Of a DNA stretch of 23,963 nucleotides, positions 13,923 to 21,270 are shown piece by piece. This DNA comes from Gaiellasilicea sp038324115 (GTDB taxonomy: Bacteria > Actinomycetota > Thermoleophilia > Gaiellales > Gaiellaceae). Within the stretch, counting starts at the first letter, position 1, and every line of letters starts with the position of its first letter. The notes under the pieces are model-generated. The model saw only the letters and a list, made by a program, of their open reading frames with translations. It made no database searches and was not told the DNA's origin. The DNA lies in NCBI GenBank assembly GCA_038324115.1, contig JBBQHQ010000023.1:1-23963 (forward strand), written 5' to 3'. The position numbers and the translations under genes are program-made.

Positions 13923-15066
13923 CGCCCCGGATGATAGGCGCAGGCCCCCGCAGTCCCAGGGCCGCGGCGGCACCTGCCGCGAGCGCGGCCGCGAGCAGTC
14001 CTAGGCGCGGATCCGGACGCAGGCGGCGTTCCGGGCGGGCGCTCCCGCCCCGAACGGGAGGGCGAGCGTCGCGGATCGCAGGCGGCCGGCGGGCCGGTAC
14101 AGGCGCGGCGGGACGGGCGGGCCTCTGTCTGGGGTGCGAGCGCGGCCGCAGGGGCGCCGGCTCCCGGTCCGCCACGATGGGCCGGGACACGTCTGGCCGT
14201 GGGCTCGTCGCCGCAGCTCCGAGCTCGGGCAGAGTGGCGACGGGAGCAGATTCGAGGCCTGGCAGGGCGGGCATCTCCGCGGCGACCGGAGGCGCCACCG
14301 GAGGCGCCGGGCCGGCGGAGATCCACGCCTCGTTGGCAGGCCGGGCGACGTCTTCGACCGGCCCGGTCAAAACAGGCCCAGGCGCGACGGGCAGCAAGGC
14401 GAAGCCCGCCGGCGCCGTCGCGACAACCGGCTCGGCCGGCGGGACGGAGGCGAGCGTCTCCACCGTCACGGGGGCAGGCGCGGACGCGGGCGCGGGCGCG
14501 TCAGGCGAGGGCACGGCGGCCGGTGGCGGGGGTGCCGGCTCCGCGGCAGGCGACTGGGCGGGAGCAGCCACCGGGACGAGCGGCTCCGGAGCGGGCACGG
14601 GGGCAGGCGCCCGCTGGGGCAGGAGCGAGAGCGGGTCGAGGTAGCCGTTCGCGTCGGCCGCGACGCGGACCCCGAGGTGGACATGCGGGCTTGTCGTCAC
14701 GGGGTCGGAGCTCTGCCCGACGACTCCGACCGCATCCCCCTCGGCCACGATCGTGCCGGCCAGAATGCCGACCGAGCCGAGCTGGAGCAGCGTCACGGCG
14801 AGGCCGTCGGGGGTCGAGATCGTCAACCCGCGGCCGCCGTGCGGGATCGAGCCGGCCCACGTGACCGTTCCGGCCGTGGGCGCCGAGACGCGGGCGCCCA
14901 CGTCGGCGCCGATGTCCACGCCGCGATGCTGGCCTGCCGCGTAGGCGTTGTCCGCGAGCGAGAAGGGACGGAGGATCGGGCCGTCGAGGGGCCAGCTCCA
15001 GGCGGCCGCGGCCGGCGCAACGGCGAGCGTCGCAAGAAGGGCCGCGGCGGCGACGAGACGACGCAT
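13636..15066 (-). CDS. Secreted M23 (LytM)-type protein with Pro/Ala-rich tail
   Basis: Starts MRRLVAAAALLATLAV, a clear signal peptide. Residues ~25-150 form an M23/LytM domain with zinc ligands His47 and Asp51 (HRGVD) and His128/His130 (PHVHLGV). The second catalytic His of LytM-type enzymes, normally in a YxHL-like motif, is Gln95 (TLLQLG), so activity may be weak or absent. A ~200-residue Pro/Ala-rich segment follows, then basic residues and a hydrophobic stretch (LGLLAAALAAGAAAALGLRG) that looks like a C-terminal anchor. The protein should end there, near 13940, but the frame has no stop until 13636, 287 bases inside metG. One extra G in the CCCCC run at 13945-13949 would end it at TGA 13921-13919, overlapping the metG ATG. 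AGGTGG supports ATG 15066. Confidence 0.75.
   Translation of the reverse strand: MRRLVAAAALLATLAVAPAAAAWSWPLDGPILRPFSLADNAYAAGQHRGVDIGADVGARVSAPTAGTVTWAGSIPHGGRGLTISTPDGLAVTLLQLGSVGILAGTIVAEGDAVGVVGQSSDPVTTSPHVHLGVRVAADANGYLDPLSLLPQRAPAPVPAPEPLVPVAAPAQSPAAEPAPPPPAAVPSPDAPAPASAPAPVTVETLASVPPAEPVVATAPAGFALLPVAPGPVLTGPVEDVARPANEAWISAGPAPPVAPPVAAEMPALPGLESAPVATLPELGAAATSPRPDVSRPIVADREPAPLRPRSHPRQRPARPAAPVPARRPPAIRDARPPVRGGSARPERRLRPDPRLGLLAAALAAGAAAALGLRGPAPIIRGDELLPDHPDLLRQLDAAHRPRLHDGRGGHPGAPSPAAGRADVLPDRGGRACGQGRPRRRPGGALAAGVHRSHRRRLAGGAEAAERVDRLLHQDER
13931..13936 (-). promoter_or_regulatory. -10 element of metG (leaderless)
   Basis: TATCAT on the minus strand ends eight bases before ATG 13922, and no Shine-Dalgarno precedes the ATG. 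It would start the metG-tatD-rsmA-ispE operon inside the 3' end of the M23-type gene. No strong -35 is seen. Confidence 0.5.
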
Positions 15067-15086
15067 GGGCCACCTGCTTTCGTTGT

Positions 15087-15104
15087 CGGGAGAAGCAACT
15101 CCCG
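15087..15104 (-). promoter_or_regulatory. Short hairpin between rsmI and the M23-type gene
   Basis: CGGGAG and CTCCCG form a 6-base stem around a 6-base loop in the 57-base gap after rsmI. No T-run follows on the minus strand, so it is not a classic terminator. It could stabilise the M23 mRNA or act with a factor. Confidence 0.3.
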
Positions 15105-15123
15105 TCCACGCTAGCCGGGTCGC

Positions 15124-15933
15124 TCAGTCGCTTTGCAACGACTCTCGGTAAAGAGTGTTACGAGACAGTGACGTCAGCCGGGCGACCACGTCAGCGGCCT
15201 GCCGACGGGAGACTCCGGCCCCGACGAGCTCCCGGACCGCAGCGGTCGCGGCGTCCTCGTCGGGCTCCGCGACCGCCCCGCCGACGACGAGCGTGATCTC
15301 CCCCTTCGGCGGCTCCACGAAGCGCTCCGCCACCTCGGCCGCCGTTCCCCGGACGACCTCCTCGAAGCGCTTCGTCAGCTCGCGGCAGACGGCGACCGGC
15401 CGCGCGGGATGGGCCGCCGCGAGGCTGCGGAGGGTCGCCGGCAGCCGCTGGGGCGACTCGAACGCGACCGCAGCATGCGGCCAGGCGCCGAGCTCGGCCC
15501 AGATCGCCGCGAGCGCAGCCGCGCCGCGCGGCAGGTAGCCGAGGAACTGGAAGCGCTCGCCGACGAGGCCGCTCGCCACGAGCGCGGTCTCGACCGCGGA
15601 TGCGCCCGGGAGCACCGTCACCGGCAGCCCCGCCTCGAGCGCCGCCCGGACGAGCCGCGCCCCGGGGTCGTTCACGCCCGGCAGCCCCGCGTCGCTGACA
15701 AGGGCGATCCGCTCGCCGCCCTCGAGCCGCGGCAGCAGCTCGGCGACACGGCTTGCCTCGTTGTGGCGGTGGTAGCTGAGCAGGCGGGCGGAGATCCCGT
15801 GCCGGTCGAGCAGCCCCTTCGTGTGGCGTGTGTCCTCGCAGAGGACGATGTCCGCCTCCGCGAGCTCCCGGAGGACGCGCAGGGTGACGTCCTCGAGGTT
15901 GCCGATCGGCGTCGCGCAGACCGCGAGGCCCAC
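15124..15933 (-). CDS. rsmI: 16S rRNA 2'-O-ribose C1402 methyltransferase
   Basis: RsmI methylates the 2'-O of cytidine 1402 in the decoding centre of 16S rRNA. The 269-residue protein has the family's N terminus (CATPIGNLEDVTLRVLREL), CEDTRHTKGLL, SDAGLPGVNDPG and the PGASAVETALVASGL loop, with FESPQRL further on, all SAM-binding or fold-defining in this SirA/YraL-type methylase. The start is GTG 15933, two bases after the ROK kinase stop, with no strong Shine-Dalgarno. Together with rsmA, two modifiers of the 30S decoding region are in this window. Confidence 0.96.
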   Translation of the reverse strand: MGLAVCATPIGNLEDVTLRVLRELAEADIVLCEDTRHTKGLLDRHGISARLLSYHRHNEASRVAELLPRLEGGERIALVSDAGLPGVNDPGARLVRAALEAGLPVTVLPGASAVETALVASGLVGERFQFLGYLPRGAAALAAIWAELGAWPHAAVAFESPQRLPATLRSLAAAHPARPVAVCRELTKRFEEVVRGTAAEVAERFVEPPKGEITLVVGGAVAEPDEDAATAAVRELVGAGVSRRQAADVVARLTSLSRNTLYRESLQSD

Positions 15934-15935
15934 GG

Positions 15936-16841
15936 CTACCGGATCCCGTCGAGCGCCTCGAAGCCGACGAGCCCGGCGCCGACCAGCCCCGCCCCGGCCC
16001 CCAGCTCCGCGCTGACGATCCGCAGCCCCTCGCGGCCCGGGGCGAGCGCCTCCGCACGGGCCGACTCGAGCGCGCGGGGGACGAGGAACTCCGAGGCCGC
16101 GGCGCCGAAGCCGCCGCCGACGACGACGAGCTCAACCCCGAAGATGTTGACGAGGGACCCGATCGCTACCCCGAGCACGTGGCCGATCTCGTGCAGCGCG
16201 GCCACGGCGTCGCCGTCGCCGGCCTCCGCCCGCTCCACCAGCTGCTCCGCGGTGGAGCCGGGGCCCCACAGACGCTCGGCCGCCCGGTCGGCGGCGTTCC
16301 CCGAGGCGAGCGCCTCCAGGTGGCCGTGGCCGGTGCAGTTGCCCTGGCAGGAGGGCCCGTCCGCCTGGACGACCATGTGCCCGAGCTCGGCCCAGCCGCG
16401 GTAGAGGGCGCCGCCGAGGACGATCCCGCCGCCGACGCCGGTGCCGAGCGTGAGCATGACGAGGTTTTCGGCCCCACGGCCGGCCCCGAGCTTCCATTCC
16501 GCGAGCGCGGCGGCGTTCGCGTCGTTCTCGATCGCAGCGGGGACGCCGAAGCGCTCGCCGAACAGCCGGGCGAGCGAGATCCCGGCGAGTGGGATGTTCG
16601 TCGAGTCGAGCGAGCGGCCGGTCGCGGCGTCGAGGACAGAGGGGACACCGAAGCCGATCGCCGCCACCTCGCCGTCGAAGAGCCCGGCCACGGCCTGCCC
16701 GATCGCGTCGACGAGCGCCTCCTGCGAGTCGGTCGGCGTCGGCAGCTCCGAGGTCCCGAGAACGGTGCCGTCGCGGGCGAGCACCCCCGCCAGGATCTTG
16801 GTGCCGCCGAGGTCGACGCCGATGACTCGTTTGGCGCTCAC
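15936..16841 (-). CDS. ROK-family glucokinase
   Basis: A 301-residue sugar kinase, most likely a glucokinase making glucose-6-phosphate from glucose and ATP. Visible motifs: DLGGTK near the N terminus (phosphate binding), ENDANAAALAEW with the catalytic Asp, GTGVGGGIV, and ELGHMVV leading to the zinc site. The site reads CQGNCTGHGHLEALAS: the usual last Cys (GCLE) is His, giving a probable His-Cys-Cys-His zinc centre rather than His-Cys3. The start is GTG 16841. A TATGGT -10 ends 11 bases before it and overlaps the -10 of the divergent LCP gene. A ROK repressor is excluded because there is no N-terminal helix-turn-helix. Confidence 0.9.
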   Translation of the reverse strand: MSAKRVIGVDLGGTKILAGVLARDGTVLGTSELPTPTDSQEALVDAIGQAVAGLFDGEVAAIGFGVPSVLDAATGRSLDSTNIPLAGISLARLFGERFGVPAAIENDANAAALAEWKLGAGRGAENLVMLTLGTGVGGGIVLGGALYRGWAELGHMVVQADGPSCQGNCTGHGHLEALASGNAADRAAERLWGPGSTAEQLVERAEAGDGDAVAALHEIGHVLGVAIGSLVNIFGVELVVVGGGFGAAASEFLVPRALESARAEALAPGREGLRIVSAELGAGAGLVGAGLVGFEALDGIR

Positions 16842-16851
16842 AGGGCGCGGC

Positions 16852-16858
16852 TACCATA
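16852..16858. promoter_or_regulatory. Shared bidirectional -10 (TACCATA)
   Basis: TACCATA contains TACCAT on the plus strand (16852-16857), ten bases before the LCP ATG at 16868, and TATGGT on the minus strand (16858-16853), eleven bases before the ROK GTG at 16841. Both are TANNNT -10 matches at leaderless or near-leaderless distance, and neither gene has a Shine-Dalgarno. Only 26 bases separate the two genes, so both promoters must lie here or inside the opposite gene. Confidence 0.55.
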
Positions 16859-16867
16859 ACCGCCCGG

Positions 16868-18034
16868 ATGGCAGAGGGAGAGAAGCCGTACCGGCTCTAC
16901 AAGGGCGGGCGCACCAAGGGGAAGGTGCCCGGCACCGTCCGGCCGACGCGTTCGACCTCCGGCTCCGACGGCCGCAAGCCGGTGCAGGCTGCGCCGAAGC
17001 GGCGTCGCGGGAGGCCGCGCTGGGGTCGGCGAACCGGCCTCGCACTCGGCCTCGTCGGGCTCCTGCTCGTCGTCTGGGGTGTCGCGAGCTACCTCTCGTT
17101 CCGGGGCGGCGTCGTCGACTCGAACGCCCGGCTGCCGAAGGCCGTGAACGCCGCGCTCGGGAAGCAGGAGGGCGCGATGATCTCGAGCCCGTCGCTGATC
17201 ATGCTGCTCGGAACCGACGGGGACAAGAGCGCCGCCCGCTCCGACTCCGCCCGCTCCGACTCGATCCTGATCGTCCGCACCGACCCGAAGCGGCATCGGA
17301 TCGCCTACCTCTCGATCCCCCGCGACCTCCGCGTCGACATCCCCGGCTACGGGGCGAACAAGATCAACGCCGCTTTCCAGCTCGGCGGCCCGGCGCTGAC
17401 GATGAGGACGGTCAAGGCGCTGACCGGGCTCGAGGTCAACCACGTGGCGCTCGTCAACTTCGACGACTTCAAGACCGTGATCGACTCGCTCGGTGGGATC
17501 GACGTCAACGTGCCGAAGCCGATCCTCTCCAACCGCTTCGACTGCCCCTACCCGACCCAGGCGCGCTGCGAGCAGTGGCCCGGCTGGCGCTTCCCCAAGG
17601 GGACGCAGCACATGAGCGGCAAGCGGGCGCTGATCTACTCACGGGTGCGGGAGAACCGCCTCGACCCGGCGGAGAACGATCTCACCCGCGGCGAGCGGCA
17701 GCAGACAGTGGTCGAGGCGATGACGGGCAAGCTCGTCGGGCCCGCCACCTTCTTCAAGTTCCCCTTTATCGGCGGCGATCTCGTCAAGCCGCTCACGACC
17801 GACCTCTCGGCAGGCGAGCTGCTCCAGCTCGGCTGGGTCAAGTTCCGGGCGAACTCGGCCCGGGCGCTCCACTGTCGGCTCGGAGGCGAGCTCTCGACGG
17901 TTGGCGGCGAGTCGGTGATCCTGGGCGACCAGGAGAACTTCGCCACGATCACGATGTTCCGCGGCGCCTCCGCCCCGCAGCCGCCGCCGCCCGGCCAGCC
18001 GCTCGCGGCGGGCTGCGTCGTCGGCGCAGGGTAG
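16868..18034 (+). CDS. LytR-CpsA-Psr family cell-wall ligase
   Basis: LCP proteins transfer undecaprenyl-linked glycopolymers onto peptidoglycan outside the membrane. The 388-residue protein has a basic cytoplasmic N terminus (to ~55), one membrane helix (~56-77) and the LCP domain (~105-330). Conserved elements are LIMLLGTDGD, RSDSILIVRTDP, YLSIPRDLRVDIPG with the pyrophosphate-binding Arg, NKINAAF, LGGIDVNVP and YSRVRENRLDPAENDLTRGERQ. ARSDS is tandemly duplicated (ARSDSARSDS) just before the first Asp/Arg motif. It is divergent from the ROK kinase with a shared -10. The GlsB-type gene follows nine bases after its stop. Confidence 0.94.
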   Translation: MAEGEKPYRLYKGGRTKGKVPGTVRPTRSTSGSDGRKPVQAAPKRRRGRPRWGRRTGLALGLVGLLLVVWGVASYLSFRGGVVDSNARLPKAVNAALGKQEGAMISSPSLIMLLGTDGDKSAARSDSARSDSILIVRTDPKRHRIAYLSIPRDLRVDIPGYGANKINAAFQLGGPALTMRTVKALTGLEVNHVALVNFDDFKTVIDSLGGIDVNVPKPILSNRFDCPYPTQARCEQWPGWRFPKGTQHMSGKRALIYSRVRENRLDPAENDLTRGERQQTVVEAMTGKLVGPATFFKFPFIGGDLVKPLTTDLSAGELLQLGWVKFRANSARALHCRLGGELSTVGGESVILGDQENFATITMFRGASAPQPPPPGQPLAAGCVVGAG

Positions 18035-18043
18035 GCTCGCGCC

Positions 18044-18298
18044 GTGGGCATCCTCGGCTGGATCGTGTTCGGCCTGCTCGCGGGCGCGGTCGCCCGGGTG
18101 CTGACGCCGGGCCGGCAGAACATCGGCTGCTTCGGCACCCTCGCCGTCGGCGTGATCGGGGCCCTGATCGGTGGCCTGCTCGGGGAGGCCCTCTTCGGCC
18201 ACAAGGTCGCGTTCAGCTGGGCGCTCGGCCCGTTCGCGCTCGCGGTCGCGGGGTCGATCCTGCTCCTGCTCGCGCTGAACGCGCTGCGGCGACGCTAG
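18044..18298 (+). CDS. GlsB/YeaQ/YmgE-family membrane protein
   Basis: An 84-residue protein with three membrane helices in the pattern of the transglycosylase-associated/GlsB stress family: GWIVFGLLAGAVARVL, then PGRQNIGCFGTLAVGVIGALIGGLLG, then a final helix ending LNALRRR. The PGRQ...G...G.IGA.IGG pattern is characteristic. Exact function is unknown; members respond to envelope or acid stress. The GTG start lies nine bases after the LCP stop; TAGGCT six bases upstream could also act as a -10. Its TAG stop shares CTAG with the convergent FmdB gene. Confidence 0.88.
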   Translation: MGILGWIVFGLLAGAVARVLTPGRQNIGCFGTLAVGVIGALIGGLLGEALFGHKVAFSWALGPFALAVAGSILLLLALNALRRR

Positions 18299-18615
18299 TC
18301 CGCGGACTTCGCGGGCTTCGTGTCGGTCGAGCTGGAGCTGCCGGAGTCCTTCGTGGAGGACGAGCTCTCGCTGGAGCCGGAGGAGCCGCTGTCGCCGCTG
18401 CCGGCGCCGTCCTTCGCGGGAACCGCCTTCCGCCCGCCCTTGCCGTAGTCCGTGGAGTAGAAGCCGGAGCCCTTGTAGTGAACCGCAACCGGGTAGAGCA
18501 CCTTCTCGACGGGGCTCTTGCCGCACACCTCGCAGACCGCGATCGGGTCGTCGGCCATGCGCTGGAAGACCTCGAAAGTGTGGCTGTCCGGGCAGCGGTA
18601 CTCGTAGATCGGCAT
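18295..18615 (-). CDS. FmdB/Ruc-like zinc-ribbon protein with Ser-rich tail
   Basis: A 106-residue protein: FmdB zinc ribbon (about 1-60), starting MPIYEYRC and including the signature HYKGSGFYSTDYGK, then a disordered Ser/Asp/Lys tail. In Mycobacterium tuberculosis the related Rv0991c (Ruc) is a redox-regulated chaperone with a similar tail, as I recall. The first ribbon knuckle is altered: Cys8 is followed by PDSH, so the expected second Cys is Ser11 with His12 next, while Cys28-x2-Cys31 is intact. I choose ATG 18615 because MPIYEYRC is the family start and TAGCCT ends eight bases upstream. Confidence 0.9.
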   Translation of the reverse strand: MPIYEYRCPDSHTFEVFQRMADDPIAVCEVCGKSPVEKVLYPVAVHYKGSGFYSTDYGKGGRKAVPAKDGAGSGDSGSSGSSESSSSTKDSGSSSSTDTKPAKSAD

Positions 18616-18623
18616 AGGCGGAG

Positions 18624-18629
18624 AGGCTA
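18624..18629 (-). promoter_or_regulatory. Candidate -10 (leaderless) of FmdB/Ruc-like gene
   Basis: TAGCCT matches TANNNT and ends eight bases before ATG 18615; no Shine-Dalgarno is present. It lies in the 38-base gap shared with the divergent glycosyltransferase gene. Confidence 0.35.
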
Positions 18630-18653
18630 GCAGCGACAATCACGCCGAAAGCG

Positions 18654-20279
18654 ATGACCCAGAGCGCCCAGACATCCAGGATCCATCCCCGTTCCGCGGC
18701 GCTGCCGGCGGTGCTCGAACGGCGCTGGTTCCCGCTCGGCGTCGGGGCGGTCGCGATCGCCGCGTCGGCGTTCCTCCTCCACCAGCTGCTCGCGTGGCCG
18801 CCGCACGAGGACGAGACGCTGGCGCTCTTCGTCGGGCGCCACCCGCTCGGCGGCCTCTTCCAGGTCGTGCTCGAGGACCGCGGCGGCGCCCCGCTCCACT
18901 TTCTGCTCGCCTGGATGGTCGCCCACCTCGGGCTCGGGCTCGAGGCGCTCCGGCTCGTCTCGGCGACCTTCGCCGTGGCCAGCCTGCCGCTCGTAGCGCT
19001 GCTCGGCAAGCGGCTCGCCGGCCGGCTGCCCGCGCTCGTCGCCACCGTCGTCGTCGCCGCGAGCTGGACGTTCCTCTTCCACGGCGTCTACGCCCGGATG
19101 TACAGCCTCTTCCTCTTCACGAGCGCCCTCTCGTTCCTCGCGCTCCTGCGCGCGCTCGAGCGCGGCGACCGGCGCTCGTGGGCGCTCTGGCTGCCGGCGA
19201 TTCTGGCCACCGTCGCCACCCATCCGTACGGCGCTCTCGTCGCTGTGAGCCAGGCCGCATTCCTGGTCGCGGCGCACCGGGAGCGGCTCCGGCAGGCGGT
19301 CGCGGCCTTCGTCGCCCTGGGCGTGCTCGCGATCCCGTTCTGGCTCACCGACCTCGTGCTGGCGGGACGGTTCGACGTCGGCGTCGGCGGTGGCGGCAAG
19401 CGGCTCGGCGGCCCCTGGCCCGTCGTCGTCTACCTCTGGCACGTCGCCGGGGACTTCACAGCCGGCTGGTGGTGGGTGCTCGTCCCCGTGCTCGCGCTGC
19501 TCGCGCTCGGGGCAGCGAACGTGCCGCGGCGGACGCTCGTGCTCGCGGGCTGCGTCGTCGGCGTCCCGGCGCTCGCGTTCGTGGCCGCGCGGCTCGGCGG
19601 CTCGGCCTCACCCGAGACGCGGCACCTGATCTTCGCGCTGCCGTTCGCGGCGATCCTGCTCGGGACCGGGATCGTCCGGCTGCGGCGATTCGCCCCGATC
19701 GTCCTCGCCGCACTCGTCGTCGCCCAGGTCTCGTGGGCCTGGCACAAGAACTCCGTCCTCTTCGAATGGGAGCCGGACGCGCGGCAAGCGGCTCGGGCGT
19801 CCGCGTCGGCGTGGCTCGCCGCCACGAGCCGGCCCGACGACGTCCTCTTCGGCTTCGAGCCCGTCTATCTGGGCGCCTGGGAACGGAATCCGGACTTTCC
19901 CCTGACGGTTCTGCCGCGCGCCGACGCGAACCTCGCGCTCTCGACGCTGCTCGATCTCGACCGGCCGCTCGGCCGCGGCGTCTGGGTGCTGGATGCGAGC
20001 GAGCGCAACAACGTCCGCCCGGCCCTGGAGATCGACTACCGGACGCCCAGCCCTGCGGACGCGTTCACGACGCGCCGGTTCGGGCCGTTCCTGGTGATCC
20101 GGACGAAGGGGCCGACGGGGACGCCCGCCGCGTACCTCGACCGCGCGGGCGAGGCGCTGCTCGTGGGGAAGGCGCTGCGGATCGGCGACGCCGACATCAA
20201 CCTCCTGACGGTGGAGCGGGCCGCCCGGGCGCTCCGCGGCTACGGCGCCTCGCGCTCGCTCTCGACGAGCTCGCGGTAG
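18654..20279 (+). CDS. GT-C (GT39/ArnT-like) membrane glycosyltransferase
   Basis: A 541-residue protein with about ten or more helices in the first ~365 residues and a soluble C-terminal domain. The first extracytoplasmic loop carries PPHEDETLAL with Glu52-Asp53-Glu54, the acidic motif of lipid-linked-sugar GT-C enzymes (PMT_2 type). ARMYSLFLF and THPYG are also typical of this group. It probably transfers a polyprenyl-phosphate-linked sugar to a protein or wall polymer outside the membrane; donor and acceptor are unknown. The start ATG 18654 has no clear Shine-Dalgarno. In M. tuberculosis the mannosyltransferase Pmt lies beside rsmI (from memory), so the neighbourhood fits. Its 3' end overlaps a minus-strand gene by 40 bases. 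Confidence 0.85.
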   Translation: MTQSAQTSRIHPRSAALPAVLERRWFPLGVGAVAIAASAFLLHQLLAWPPHEDETLALFVGRHPLGGLFQVVLEDRGGAPLHFLLAWMVAHLGLGLEALRLVSATFAVASLPLVALLGKRLAGRLPALVATVVVAASWTFLFHGVYARMYSLFLFTSALSFLALLRALERGDRRSWALWLPAILATVATHPYGALVAVSQAAFLVAAHRERLRQAVAAFVALGVLAIPFWLTDLVLAGRFDVGVGGGGKRLGGPWPVVVYLWHVAGDFTAGWWWVLVPVLALLALGAANVPRRTLVLAGCVVGVPALAFVAARLGGSASPETRHLIFALPFAAILLGTGIVRLRRFAPIVLAALVVAQVSWAWHKNSVLFEWEPDARQAARASASAWLAATSRPDDVLFGFEPVYLGAWERNPDFPLTVLPRADANLALSTLLDLDRPLGRGVWVLDASERNNVRPALEIDYRTPSPADAFTTRRFGPFLVIRTKGPTGTPAAYLDRAGEALLVGKALRIGDADINLLTVERAARALRGYGASRSLSTSSR

Positions 20280-20434
20280 CAGGGCGCCTCCTCGAACGCG
20301 GCCAGGCCCGCCGGGGTCTCGCGGCGGCGCTCCTTCGGCCGGCGCCGCCGGGCCGCGGCGATCGCGGCAGAGGCGCCGACGGCCGCGCCAACGAGGAACG
20401 AGCGGGTTCGGGAGCGCCGGTTCTCTCCGTCCAT
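20240..20434 (-). CDS. Small membrane-anchored basic protein
   Basis: A 64-residue protein: short polar start, one Ala/Gly helix (SFLVGAAVGASAAIAA, about 12-27), then Arg/Lys-rich sequence and an acidic end with APCYRELVESE. It recalls YtxH-like anchors but I cannot assign a family. ATG 20434 is preceded by TACGAT with six bases between, a leaderless pattern, which supports a real gene. Its 3' end overlaps the convergent glycosyltransferase by 40 bases, so a spurious frame cannot be excluded. Confidence 0.5.
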   Translation of the reverse strand: MDGENRRSRTRSFLVGAAVGASAAIAAARRRRPKERRRETPAGLAAFEEAPCYRELVESEREAP

Positions 20435-20451
20435 GGAAGGATCGTAGAGCC

Positions 20452-21243
20452 GTGATCGCCACCCTGGGAGACCTCCTGCTCGACGTGATCGTGCGGCTCG
20501 AGCAGCCGCTCGCCGAGGGAGCCGACGCCAACGCGGTTACGAAGCTCGGGCCGGGAGGGCAGGCCGCGAACGTCGCCGCCTGGATCGCCGAGCTCGGCGG
20601 CGCCGCCTGCTTCGTCGGGAAGCTGGCGCGCGACGAGGCCGGCGAGGCGGCGCGGACGGGGCTCGAACGCTACGGCGTCGAGGTGCGCGGGCCACTGGTG
20701 GAGGGCCGGACCGGCACGGTGGTCTCGCTCGTCGCCGCCGACGGCGGCAGGACGATGGCCTCGGACCGCGGCGTCTCCCCCGAGCTCCGGGCAGACGAGC
20801 TCGACCCCGCCTGGCTCGAGGGCTGCGAGCACCTGCACCTCCCCGGCTACTCGCTGCTCCGGGAGCCCGTGGACGGCGCCGCCCTGCGCGCGGCGGAGCT
20901 CGTCCCGCGGCTGTCGGTCGACCTCTCCTCGTGGAGCGCGATCCGCGACTTCGGCCCCGCCCGGTTCCGGGAGCGGCTGGAGGCCCTCGCCCCCGACGTG
21001 GTCTTCGCGAACGAGGACGAGGAGCGGATCCTCGGCGGCCCCCTGCCTGGTTGCACCTGGGTCCTCAAGCTCGGCCCGGGCGGCGCGCGCTTCGGCGAGC
21101 GGGAGCTGCCCGCGCTGCCGGCCGAGGTGCTCGACACGACGGGCGCCGGGGACGCGCTCGCGGCCGGCTACCTCGTCGGCGGCCCGGAGCTGGCACTCGA
21201 GGCGGCCGCCCGCTGCGTCGCCCGTCTGGGCGCGATGCCTTAA
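20452..21243 (+). CDS. PfkB-family carbohydrate kinase, possible pseudouridine kinase
   Basis: A 263-residue ribokinase-fold kinase. The N-terminal PfkB motif is GPGGQAANVAAWIAELG and the C-terminal one is DTTGAGDALAAGYL, with the catalytic Asp and anion hole. It is shorter than most members (about 300), lacking some of the lid and C-terminal helices. Because psuG follows directly, I infer a role as PsuK, phosphorylating pseudouridine to give the PsuG substrate; an adenosine- or ribokinase-like role is possible. GTG 20452 has GGAAGGA about ten bases upstream. The region between its TAA and psuG holds inverted repeats. Confidence 0.85.
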   Translation: MIATLGDLLLDVIVRLEQPLAEGADANAVTKLGPGGQAANVAAWIAELGGAACFVGKLARDEAGEAARTGLERYGVEVRGPLVEGRTGTVVSLVAADGGRTMASDRGVSPELRADELDPAWLEGCEHLHLPGYSLLREPVDGAALRAAELVPRLSVDLSSWSAIRDFGPARFRERLEALAPDVVFANEDEERILGGPLPGCTWVLKLGPGGARFGERELPALPAEVLDTTGAGDALAAGYLVGGPELALEAAARCVARLGAMP

Positions 21244-21270
21244 ACGGCCATGCCCGGAACGGCCGACCCA

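Noticed and set aside
13919..14326. Alternative minus-strand frame ending in ATGA with metG
   Set aside because: Arg-rich translation without a plausible start. It matters only as the frame that would end the M23-type protein if one base is missing.
15087..15104. Intrinsic terminator after rsmI
   Set aside because: Six-base stem without a following T-run on the transcribed strand.
15067..15123. c-di-AMP (ydaO) riboswitch upstream of the M23-type gene
   Set aside because: Such riboswitches often precede wall-hydrolase genes in Actinobacteria, but the gap is only 57 bases and holds a single short hairpin.
17231..17262. Tandem ARSDS duplication in the LCP gene as a variable repeat
   Set aside because: Only two copies and in frame next to a conserved motif; too short to call a repeat array.
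17639..19045. Minus-strand open frame of 468 codons opposite LCP, GlsB and the glycosyltransferase
   Set aside because: It spans three real genes and the FmdB gene in another frame, and reads as Arg/Glu-rich low-complexity sequence.
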